Source: Thaumarchaeota archaeon UBA160
Lineage (GTDB): Archaea; Thermoproteota; Nitrososphaeria; Conexivisphaerales; UBA164
NCBI GenBank assembly: GCA_002506605.1
Contig: DAXX01000029.1
Coordinates: 384 to 7,608, forward strand
Direction: 5' to 3'
Length of the DNA stretch: 7,225 nt
Shown piece after piece: positions 1 through 5,668 of the stretch; position 1 is the stretch's first letter; every line of letters begins with the position of its first letter. The notes beneath the pieces were generated by a model. The model saw nothing but the letters and a program-made list of their open reading frames with translations. It was not told the origin of the DNA and ran no database searches. Position numbers and translations under genes: made by a program.

Positions 1-144
1 GCTCTTGTTACAATGTATTATTCCAAAGAAATGGTAAAGCTTGAGTACGCTCTAGATGCGGCTATTATATTTCTCGTTAGGGAAATAATTGTAAACGTCT
101 ACAGTGGAATGTTTTCACGGGAAACTTATAAAGTACGGTCCTGA
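1..144 (+). CDS. C-terminal end of a membrane-type protein, possibly PsiE-like (5' truncated by window)
   Basis: Frame 1 is open from the first base to a TGA at 142-144, giving 47 residues of a protein that begins outside the window. A hydrophobic stretch ends in a charged boundary (ALDAAIIFLVREIIVN, residues 17-32), as in a membrane helix followed by a short polar tail. The spacing of Leu-Glu-Tyr, the hydrophobic run and Val-Arg-Glu-Ile-Ile-Val resembles, from memory, part of the phosphate-starvation-inducible PsiE membrane family. That is a weak match on a fragment, and PsiE proteins usually carry more sequence after this point. It could equally be an unrelated small membrane protein. It converges on the exonuclease III gene with only 13 bases between the two stop codons. 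No terminator is obvious in that gap. Confidence 0.45.
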   Translation, partial: ALVTMYYSKEMVKLEYALDAAIIFLVREIIVNVYSGMFSRETYKVRS

Positions 145-157
145 TAAATTTAAGTAA

Positions 158-904
158 TCATTCAATGATGACATAAACGGGAGCGTGATCAGAGCCCTTG
201 ATTTTTTCCAGTATTCCCGCTTCTTTTACCCTGCTTTTTAGCTCATCAGATACTATTATATAATCTATTCTCCATCCAATGTTCTTTTCCCTAGCATGAA
301 ATCTGTAAGACCACCAGCTATAATGCCCTCCTTCTTTGACGAACATTCTAAAGGTATCTACATAGCCTAGGCTCAAAAAATGAGTCATCCATTTTCTTTC
401 TTGTTCTGTAAACCCAGCATTGTTTATGTTATCCTTAGGTCTAGCTATGTCTATTTCTTCATGGGCTACGTTAAAGTCTCCTCCTATTACTACTGGTTTA
501 GTTTCTCTTAATTTTTGGACAAAATTTTCAAACTTAGTGTTAAACTCAAGCTTATAGTCTAACCTAGTTAGACCATGCTGAGCATTCGGAAAATAAACAT
601 TTATGACATAGAATTCGTTGAACTCAGTTACTATAACTCGTCCTTCGGAATCAAACTTAGTGTCACCTATACCGTAGCTTACAGATAGCGTTTTAACTTT
701 GGTAAGCGTTAAGGTACCGGAGTATCCTTTTCTTTTTGATGCATTGAGGTAAGTTTCATATGATTGATCAAAGCCAAGCGGAATAGTGTCAGTCTTGACT
801 TCTTGAAGCATAATAACATCGTACATCTTAGAGTTAATCAGCTCAAGTAAACCTTTATTTATAGCGCTTTTTAGCCCGTTAACGTTCCATGAAAGTATTT
901 TCAT
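158..904 (-). CDS. xthA: Exodeoxyribonuclease III / AP endonuclease (ExoIII family)
   Basis: This is a cytoplasmic base-excision-repair enzyme of the exonuclease-endonuclease-phosphatase fold. Family members cut the DNA backbone 5' of abasic sites and have 3'-5' exonuclease and 3'-repair activity. All core ExoIII motifs are present in order: WNVNGL at 6-11 (Asn7), LQEVK at 33-37 (metal-binding Glu35), YSGT at 61-64, YFPN at 104-107 (active-site Tyr104), GDFNVAH at 142-148 (Asp143, Asn145), WRIDYI at 211-216 (Asp214) and GSDHAPV at 237-243 (Asp239-His240 pair). At 248 residues it is slightly shorter than E. coli XthA (about 268) and close to archaeal homologues. The ATG at 902-904 sits directly before the first conserved strand (MKILSWNVNG), and a TATA-like element lies about 24 bases upstream, so a leaderless start is likely. 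It is transcribed alone. Some archaeal members (Mth212) also cut at deoxyuridine; this cannot be decided here. Confidence 0.95.
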   Translation of the reverse strand: MKILSWNVNGLKSAINKGLLELINSKMYDVIMLQEVKTDTIPLGFDQSYETYLNASKRKGYSGTLTLTKVKTLSVSYGIGDTKFDSEGRVIVTEFNEFYVINVYFPNAQHGLTRLDYKLEFNTKFENFVQKLRETKPVVIGGDFNVAHEEIDIARPKDNINNAGFTEQERKWMTHFLSLGYVDTFRMFVKEGGHYSWWSYRFHAREKNIGWRIDYIIVSDELKSRVKEAGILEKIKGSDHAPVYVIIE

Positions 905-923
905 AATTAAAATAGTGTCCAGT

Positions 924-933
924 TTTTAATAAA
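924..933 (-). promoter_or_regulatory. TATA-like box of the exonuclease III gene
   Basis: On the minus strand this reads TTTATTAAAA, centred about 24 bases upstream of the start codon at 904. That spacing places the predicted transcription start at or next to the ATG. There is no Shine-Dalgarno sequence before the ATG, as expected for a leaderless archaeal mRNA. Confidence 0.55.
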
Positions 934-1172
934 TCTTATGGAATTTGAAGCAAAAACTCTTTTCCATGATAAGGGAAAACATAGGCCTCTTAGAAATATT
1001 TTGTTTATACAAGTAAATTATTTTTAGTAAAAACTTAATGAAGAGTATTATTCTTTTTCTAAAATAAACTAAAAATCTCATAATATATTGTGAAATTAAG
1101 CATATCTTATCGTACATTAATTTATAGATTTTTGGCAAACAATTGGCATATTTAGTGGAGCATATTTTTGCG

Positions 1173-1191
1173 ATCTTAATAAATTTAAGAT
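1173..1191. repeat. Inverted repeat immediately after the aminotransferase stop codon
   Basis: ATCTTAA at 1173-1179 and TTAAGAT at 1185-1191 are perfect inverted arms separated by 5 bases. In the minus-strand transcript the arm pair follows the aminotransferase stop codon (1192-1194) directly and could form a weak 3'-end hairpin. It is followed by an A-rich rather than U-rich stretch, so it is not a classical terminator. In DNA this AT-rich, a 7-base arm could be chance. Confidence 0.3.
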
Positions 1192-2139
1192 TTAATTAAT
1201 GGCTTCAAGAGCAGCAACCAAAGCTTTTATTGATTCTTTAACATTTTTCCTAGTATAAGCTACTCTAAAATGGGAGCTCTCTACCCCAAACATCTTTGCA
1301 GGCACGACTGAAACCCCTCTTTTGTAAAGCATTTCTGAAATTTTAACGCTTTGAATTTTAGAATATTCAGAATAATCTAGAAACGCTATCGTTGAAGGAT
1401 GCGGTTTCTTGTTCATATAAAATTTTAGGTGCCCCATGTACTTTTCTAAGATTTCAAAGCCTTCTACCGAAATTCTTCGGGCTTCTTCTTTTAACTTTTC
1501 ATTTTCCTCAAGAATCTTCTTAGCTACGCATATGTTATGTCGTGAAACCGGTTCGTACGTTATTCCTTGAAGCTTATCTATACTTTCCTTTATAACAGGA
1601 TCTGGAGATATGATATATCCCACTCTTATTTCATCACCTCCGTAGAATTTAGTAAATGTGTTTATTCTGAAAGATTTTTTGGGTCTTTTGACCCTATCAA
1701 GATCTGTTATAAATTGTAAAAAAGTTTCGTCTATAACATAATAGCTGTAGCCGTCAGGAATTTCTGTCATCAAGCTTGTCGGATTGTTAGGATCGCTCAA
1801 AAAAAGTACTCCATTTCCTTTTTTCATTTTTTCGATTTTAGGAACCTTGTAAAGCATTTCATATTCTGGAGTAAAATAATCAAAATTATTAATGCCTGAA
1901 AGCCTAAGAATTTTAGCAACTATATTAACAGCTTCTGTTGCTCCATGTGTAAGAGAAACAAGATCCATATCGGTTCCGTTTATTTCAGCTATGAGCTTCT
2001 TAAGTTCTTTAGGTTCTTCAAAACCGCAACTGTTAAAATATTTAGAAAGATCTATCCTGCCTACGAGCCCGCTCTGCATTAGATCGTGGGAGCTTTTGTG
2101 AGACTCGATCCACATTCCTATTTCGAATCTAATAATCAT
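1192..2139 (-). CDS. Compact PLP-dependent aminotransferase, class I/II (HisC-like fold)
   Basis: This is a soluble fold-type I pyridoxal-phosphate enzyme that would move an amino group between an amino acid (or amino-acid phosphate) and a 2-oxo acid. The cofactor site is intact: THGATEA at 64-70 (phosphate-binding region), SDPNNPT at 115-121 (Asn118), a YYVIDE strand at 133-138 (Asp137 for the pyridine nitrogen), and a TFTKFYGGDEIRVGY segment at 161-175. In that segment Lys164 is the expected Schiff-base lysine and Arg172 is a phosphate contact. FRVAYT at 291-296 supplies the usual C-terminal arginine (Arg292) for the substrate carboxylate. At 315 residues it is clearly shorter than most class I enzymes (370-400) and HisC (335-370), mainly at the N-terminal arm. 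The TATA-like box about 23 bases before the ATG argues that this is the true start and not a truncation. Histidinol-phosphate aminotransferase or a CobD-like decarboxylase are alternatives. No his or cob genes are adjacent, so the substrate stays open. Confidence 0.88.
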   Translation of the reverse strand: MIIRFEIGMWIESHKSSHDLMQSGLVGRIDLSKYFNSCGFEEPKELKKLIAEINGTDMDLVSLTHGATEAVNIVAKILRLSGINNFDYFTPEYEMLYKVPKIEKMKKGNGVLFLSDPNNPTSLMTEIPDGYSYYVIDETFLQFITDLDRVKRPKKSFRINTFTKFYGGDEIRVGYIISPDPVIKESIDKLQGITYEPVSRHNICVAKKILEENEKLKEEARRISVEGFEILEKYMGHLKFYMNKKPHPSTIAFLDYSEYSKIQSVKISEMLYKRGVSVVPAKMFGVESSHFRVAYTRKNVKESIKALVAALEAIN

Positions 2140-2158
2140 TATTAATTATAACATAATA

Positions 2159-2166
2159 ATTTATAA
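2159..2166 (-). promoter_or_regulatory. TATA-like box of the aminotransferase gene
   Basis: The minus strand reads TTATAAAT, centred about 23 bases upstream of the ATG at 2137-2139. The spacing fits leaderless transcription and supports the annotated N-terminus. The surrounding DNA is very AT-rich, so the exact box is approximate. Confidence 0.5.
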
Positions 2167-2240
2167 CATTAAAAAGCGTTGATCATGGCATTTTAATTAG
2201 TAGGTAAAACTTTATCTACATTACAACTTCAAACATATTG

Positions 2241-2246
2241 AAAAAA
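2241..2246 (-). terminator. T-tract terminator after the dihydroorotase gene
   Basis: On the minus strand a run of six T follows the TAA stop (2247-2249) with no gap, and a further T-rich stretch covers the last codons. Oligo-T on the non-template strand is the core signal of archaeal intrinsic termination. This would separate the dihydroorotase transcript from the aminotransferase gene, which has its own TATA box. Confidence 0.5.
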
Positions 2247-3578
2247 TTAAAATTTTTTTAGCTGTTTACCTGTTTTTTCTATTATTTTCTCTCCATCATA
2301 TATTTTCTTACCTCTCAAGATAGTACCTATTATTTTTCCTTTGAGTTCCCAGCCAATAAAAGGTGAATTTTTACTCTTCGAAAAAATTTGTTCTTCGTTT
2401 ATTTTAAAGGTTTGTGACGGATCAAACAAAACGAAATCCGCATCAGCATTTATAGAAATTGTTCCTTTTTTTCCATAAATACCGAAAAGTTTTGCAGGAT
2501 TTTCAGCTAAAAGGCTGACAGCTTTGTTGATTGATATTTTACCTTTTAACGCTTCATTGAGCATTAAAGGCAGAATCGTTTGAACCCCTATGATCCCAGA
2601 AGCGGATTCCCAAACATCTTTAGATTTTTCTTCCAGCAAATGCGGAGCATGATCTGACCCAATGCTTGTTATCGTTCCGTTTTCTATGCCTTTCCAGAGG
2701 GCTTCTTTATCTACCGCAGACCTTATTGGAGGATTTACCTTTATCATATTACCGTATTTATCATAAGCGGATTCATCTAACAAAAGATAATGCGGACATG
2801 TCTCCCCATATACTTTTGCTCCTCTGTCTTTGGCCTCTTTCAACGCAGATATTCCAAAAGCTGAGCTTACATGTGCTATCAAAATTACGGCCCCAGTTCT
2901 TTCGGCAAAAAGTGATACTTTTCTTATAGCGTCTTCCTCTGCTAGAGCAGGTCTAGCTTCCATGTGAGCCTTTGGATCTTTTCTGCCACTTTCTTTAAGT
3001 TTTTTGCTAAAAAAATTTATTATCGAGTCGTTTTCTGCATGAAACACTATTATAACGTTCATTTTAACCGATTTTTTTAGAGCTTCAACAATAACGCCAT
3101 CATCAGGAGGTTTTATATTTCCGGTTGAATGTGCCAAATAAATCTTAAATCCTATAGCTCCAGCTTGAAGCATTTCTTCAAATTTATCTATGTTTGAGCC
3201 GTGTATTACTCCATATAGAGCGAAGTCGACATAAGCTTTTTCAGCTATTATCTTGGCCTTTTCTTTAAGATTATGAGCATCATCAACTGGTGGCAAAGTG
3301 TTTGGCATGTCAAAAATTGTAGTAATTCCACCTGCAGCTGCGCTTTTTGTACAGCTTTCAAAATCTTCCTTATAAGTCATCCCAGGGTCCCTGCAATGTA
3401 CATGCTCATCTATAGCTCCTGGTAAGACGTATTTATTAAACGCGTCTATAACTACATCAGCTGTTCTTGGTACTGACGACCCAATTGATTTTATAACACC
3501 ATCTTCAGAATAAACGTTAGTTCTTATTGTAAAATCGGGAAACACTAAATAGCCATCTTTTATGAGAAGGTCGCTCAT
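2247..3578 (-). CDS. pyrC: Dihydroorotase, class I amidohydrolase (allantoinase-like alternative)
   Basis: This metal-dependent cyclic amidohydrolase most likely closes N-carbamoyl-aspartate to dihydroorotate in cytoplasmic pyrimidine synthesis. All site residues of the class I dihydroorotase/hydantoinase superfamily are visible (443-residue numbering): DEHVHCRDPG at 57-66 (His59, His61), DMPNT at 90-94, GFKIYL at 143-148 (Lys145, the expected carboxylated bridging lysine), FHAEN at 179-183 (His180), RPALAEEDA at 209-217, AHVSS at 235-239 (His236), ETCPHYL at 259-265, NPPIR at 282-286, GSDHAPH at 307-313 (Asp309), and ENPAKLFGI at 359-367 in the C-terminal part. The T-x-KEDF segment and the DMPNT motif favour dihydroorotase. 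The SGIIGVQT..LPLML segment also occurs in allantoinase-type members. An upstream ATG at 3582-3584 would add Met-Leu. I prefer 3578 because the TATA-like element is about 27 bases from it and only about 21 from the other. No other pyr gene is adjacent. Confidence 0.88.
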   Translation of the reverse strand: MSDLLIKDGYLVFPDFTIRTNVYSEDGVIKSIGSSVPRTADVVIDAFNKYVLPGAIDEHVHCRDPGMTYKEDFESCTKSAAAGGITTIFDMPNTLPPVDDAHNLKEKAKIIAEKAYVDFALYGVIHGSNIDKFEEMLQAGAIGFKIYLAHSTGNIKPPDDGVIVEALKKSVKMNVIIVFHAENDSIINFFSKKLKESGRKDPKAHMEARPALAEEDAIRKVSLFAERTGAVILIAHVSSAFGISALKEAKDRGAKVYGETCPHYLLLDESAYDKYGNMIKVNPPIRSAVDKEALWKGIENGTITSIGSDHAPHLLEEKSKDVWESASGIIGVQTILPLMLNEALKGKISINKAVSLLAENPAKLFGIYGKKGTISINADADFVLFDPSQTFKINEEQIFSKSKNSPFIGWELKGKIIGTILRGKKIYDGEKIIEKTGKQLKKF

Positions 3579-3600
3579 CAACATTATTGCTTTTCGCTTG

Positions 3601-3610
3601 TAATTTAAGC
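3601..3610 (-). promoter_or_regulatory. TATA-like box of the dihydroorotase gene
   Basis: The minus strand reads GCTTAAATTA, preceded by AGTTAAA as a possible purine-rich TFB-recognition element. Its core is centred about 27 bases from the ATG at 3578 and about 21 from the ATG at 3584. A second AT-rich element (rc of 3621-3630) lies too far upstream for a leaderless start. Confidence 0.5.
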
Positions 3611-3670
3611 TTTAACTCCCTGTTTAAATGAATTATTGAACCTTTCTGCAAAGTGCTTTTGCTTAATATA

Positions 3671-3680
3671 ATTTAAATAA
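3671..3680 (+). promoter_or_regulatory. TATA-like box of the LysE-family exporter gene
   Basis: The sequence is ATTTAAATAA, with its core centred about 26 bases upstream of the ATG at 3702, which is the expected distance for a transcript starting at the start codon. The GGAGG at 3704-3708 lies inside the coding region and has no start codon at usable spacing, so it does not act as a ribosome binding site for this gene. Confidence 0.6.
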
Positions 3681-3701
3681 GTCATTTGTTTTTAATCAAA
3701 C

Positions 3702-4283
3702 ATGGAGGTTTTTGAACTTGTTTGGTTCTACTTTACCATGATGATGTTAGGTCTTAGTATGGCTGCTCCTCCGGGGCCTATAAACGCAATGATTACGCTG
3801 GCATCGCTACAATCAAATCTGAAGGGAACAGCTATAGGTGCTGGGGCAATGACGGCTGACCTCATATTCTACTTTATAATATTTTTGATAAAGGGATTAA
3901 TTCCAAGCGAGCTGATTAAATTTTTATATGGTATCGGAGGACTTTATACAGCTTTTCTAGGACTGCTCGCCATAAAGTCTAAGATGATCTTTAAGATTAA
4001 AACTGGAGGAAGCTATCTGATGGGTTTAATAATGGGTATAACAAATCCTTACCAGATAGCATGGTGGATTTCATTTGGCATAGTGATGTTAGATAGGTTT
4101 GGAATTCTGTCAGGAATAGGATTCTTCTCTGGTATTGCGCTATGGATATTTACATATCCTTATTCTATAAAAAAAGCGGGAAAAATATCAATGAAAGTAG
4201 AAAAATTGATCAAAATGATATCTGCATTAGTTCTTATTTGCATTGGGTTATACATGATAATGCTTTTTATAATTAGCTTTTAA
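3702..4283 (+). CDS. LysE/RhtB-family amino-acid exporter (translocator)
   Basis: This is an inner-membrane protein of the LysE/RhtB superfamily, whose members export amino acids such as lysine, threonine or homoserine using the proton or ion gradient. The 193 residues form about six hydrophobic helices (roughly 6-28, 43-66, 73-90, 104-127, 135-153 and 168-192), the usual layout and nearly the usual length (about 200). Family hallmarks are APPGPINA at 22-29, the small-residue GAGAMTADLIFYF segment at 46-58, and GITNPYQIAWW at 112-122, which corresponds to the conserved Asn-Pro of the fourth helix. The start is fixed by a well-placed TATA element. The gene stands alone, divergent from the dihydroorotase gene, and is followed by a T-tract. 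The exported substrate cannot be predicted, and a regulator gene, often found beside bacterial lysE, is absent here. Confidence 0.88.
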   Translation: MEVFELVWFYFTMMMLGLSMAAPPGPINAMITLASLQSNLKGTAIGAGAMTADLIFYFIIFLIKGLIPSELIKFLYGIGGLYTAFLGLLAIKSKMIFKIKTGGSYLMGLIMGITNPYQIAWWISFGIVMLDRFGILSGIGFFSGIALWIFTYPYSIKKAGKISMKVEKLIKMISALVLICIGLYMIMLFIISF

Positions 4284-4288
4284 AGAAA

Positions 4289-4294
4289 TTTTTT
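4289..4294 (+). terminator. T-tract terminator after the exporter gene
   Basis: A run of six T occurs six bases after the exporter's TAA stop (4281-4283), within an overall T-rich end of the gene. No stable hairpin precedes it, which is normal for archaeal intrinsic termination. It would isolate the exporter transcript from the operon downstream, which has its own promoter. Confidence 0.45.
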
Positions 4295-4344
4295 AGATCA
4301 AAATCAATTTGCTTTACGTCTTGAATACGCTTTGACTAAAATCC

Positions 4345-4379
4345 AATATGTTAACGCAAATTTGCTTAAAGTTAATATT
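4345..4379. promoter_or_regulatory. Dyad-symmetric element upstream of the transporter/oxidoreductase operon
   Basis: A perfect 10-base palindrome, GCAAATTTGC (4356-4365), is flanked by near-symmetric arms: AATATgTTAAC at 4345-4355 on the left and GTTAATATT at 4371-4379 on the right. The two arms match except for one extra base on the left and a five-base spacer on the right. It lies about 55-90 bases before the TATA element of the MFS gene. That is a plausible place for a dimeric activator or repressor site. No regulator gene is in view, so a regulatory role is inference. Confidence 0.4.
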
Positions 4380-4431
4380 TTACGCTTTTAGTAACAAAAA
4401 CATACAAAAAATATAATTCTTGTAAGAAAAG

Positions 4432-4440
4432 CTTATATAT
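4432..4440 (+). promoter_or_regulatory. TATA-like box of the MFS transporter/oxidoreductase operon
   Basis: CTTATATAT is preceded by the purine-rich GAAAAG, a good TFB-recognition-like context. It is centred about 26 bases before the ATG at 4463 and overlaps the alternative ATG at 4439. A weaker AAATATAATT at 4409-4418 is about 25 bases from 4439 and could support that longer start. Confidence 0.55.
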
Positions 4441-4462
4441 GCTACTTCTAAACTATTTTAAA

Positions 4463-5668
4463 ATGAAAGAGCTAGAAATTTCAAAAAACTATGAAGCAAG
4501 AGCTACAGTAGCTTCGTTTTTAGGTTATATGCTTGATGGTTTGGACACGTATATACTTTCTCTTACTTTAACCGCCATAGCAGTAACATTTGCATTAACT
4601 TCAGCTGAAGAGGGGCTTTTAGGTTTCATACAGGCTGCTGGCATGGTAACAGGAGGCTATATATTTGGTATACTTGCAGATAGGTTTGGAAGGGTAAGGA
4701 CATTTACATATTCTATATTGATTTATTCAATCTTTACTGCACTTACCGCAGTAGCTCCTAATTATGCCTTCATAGCGCTTTTCAGATTCCTAAGCGGTGT
4801 GGGAACTGGCGCAGAATATGGCATAGGGATGACCTTAATGTCAGAAGCTTTTAGAGCAAAATGGAGAGGGATGGGTTCCACGATAGTTTCTCTTGGCTGG
4901 ACAATTGGAGTTATGATTGCGACTTCTCTAAGCCTTGTTTTAATGCCAGCATTTGGTTGGAGAAGTATGTACCTTATAGGAATATTCCCAGCTCTTGTAG
5001 CGGCTTACTATAGGTTCAGGCTTCCAGAATCTCCTATGTGGAAGGCTAAGACCACTGAGAGTGAAAGGAAAAAGTTTCAAATAGGCGAGCTCTTTAAAAA
5101 AGATTATATAAAATATACAATAGTTTTTCTCATAGTTGCTATCGTTGCAGAACTTGGATACTGGGGAGTAATGATATGGTTACCATCTGCACTCCTTACT
5201 GAATACCACATTCATTTTGTAAGAACAATCTACATTCTTTTAGCCACAGATGTGATGACAATTTTAGGGATGATAATTTTCGGATACATAGCTGATGTTG
5301 TAGGAAGGAAAGTTGCGATATTTTTTGGATTTATCGGTATAACTTTAGCTGTAATATATTTTGCTTTGTCAAGAACAGTTGTTCAAGTAATGATAGCATC
5401 CTATCTAATGGGATTTTTCATAAATTCATACTTCACGACCTTCGGAGCTTTGTTCTCAGAACCTTATCCGACTCATGCTAGGGCTACTGCGGTGAACTTC
5501 ATATTTAACACAGGCAGAGGCTTTGGCGGCATAGCGCCGCTTATAATTGGAGTATTAGCACCTCTGTTTAAAATATCAGGCGTCATAGGTTTCTTTTCGA
5601 TACTGTTCATAATAGCCGCCATATCTATCCTTACTATACCAGAAACAAAAGGCGTGCAGTTGAAATGA
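4463..5668 (+). CDS. MFS transporter, metabolite:proton symporter-like
   Basis: This is a 12-helix cytoplasmic-membrane transporter of the major facilitator superfamily, most like the branch that takes up organic acids or aromatic acids with protons. Visible signatures (401-residue numbering): MLDGLDTY at 23-30 in the first helix, where this branch carries a conserved Asp; loop 2-3 motif GILADRFGR at 69-77; RFLSGVGTGAEYG at 108-120 leading to a conserved Glu; PESPMW at 188-193 at the end of the N-domain; the repeated loop motif GYIADVVGRK at 274-283 in the C-domain; and PETKG at 393-397 near the end. The length is normal for the family. I place the start at 4463 because of the strong TATA element 26 bases before it. 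The upstream ATG at 4439 would add MLLLNYFK but lies inside that TATA element. The stop overlaps the next gene (ATGA), so the two are probably one operon and share a substrate. Confidence 0.9.
   Translation: MKELEISKNYEARATVASFLGYMLDGLDTYILSLTLTAIAVTFALTSAEEGLLGFIQAAGMVTGGYIFGILADRFGRVRTFTYSILIYSIFTALTAVAPNYAFIALFRFLSGVGTGAEYGIGMTLMSEAFRAKWRGMGSTIVSLGWTIGVMIATSLSLVLMPAFGWRSMYLIGIFPALVAAYYRFRLPESPMWKAKTTESERKKFQIGELFKKDYIKYTIVFLIVAIVAELGYWGVMIWLPSALLTEYHIHFVRTIYILLATDVMTILGMIIFGYIADVVGRKVAIFFGFIGITLAVIYFALSRTVVQVMIASYLMGFFINSYFTTFGALFSEPYPTHARATAVNFIFNTGRGFGGIAPLIIGVLAPLFKISGVIGFFSILFIIAAISILTIPETKGVQLK

Larger units (their letters stand above)
905..1191. other. AT-rich intergenic stretch with no recognisable gene
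   Basis: This stretch lies between the exonuclease III start and the aminotransferase stop. It holds the exonuclease TATA element (924-933) and a short inverted repeat just after the aminotransferase stop (1173-1191). A minus-strand open frame of 70 codons (926-1138) crosses it. Its product is nearly all Lys, Ile, Phe and Tyr, as AT-rich non-coding DNA gives by chance, and I do not call it a gene. I see no tRNA, CRISPR repeat or mobile-element end here. Confidence 0.6.

Noticed and set aside
926..1138. Minus-strand 70-codon open frame in the gap upstream of exonuclease III
   Set aside because: The product is almost entirely Lys, Ile, Phe, Leu and Tyr, as expected from AT-rich non-coding DNA. 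It has no recognisable motif and would overlap the exonuclease TATA element region.
1892..2101. Plus-strand open frame of 69 codons
   Set aside because: It is antisense to the aminotransferase coding region, whose PLP motifs make the minus-strand frame the real one.
2666..2929. Plus-strand open frame of 87 codons
   Set aside because: It lies entirely antisense to the conserved dihydroorotase active-site region and has no family-like features.
3704..3708. GGAGG, a Shine-Dalgarno-like sequence at the exporter start
   Set aside because: It lies just inside the coding sequence, and the next in-frame ATG (3738) is about 30 bases away, too far for use. The TATA spacing supports a leaderless start at 3702.
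3738..3744. ATGATGA, a box-C-like sequence of archaeal C/D guide RNAs
   Set aside because: No box D (CTGA) or C'/D' pair occurs at the expected spacing, and the sequence encodes the Met-rich first helix of the exporter.
4326..4388. Direct repeat TACGCTTT (4326-4333 and 4381-4388)
   Set aside because: An 8-base match in AT-rich intergenic DNA with only two copies and no flanking similarity is likely chance.
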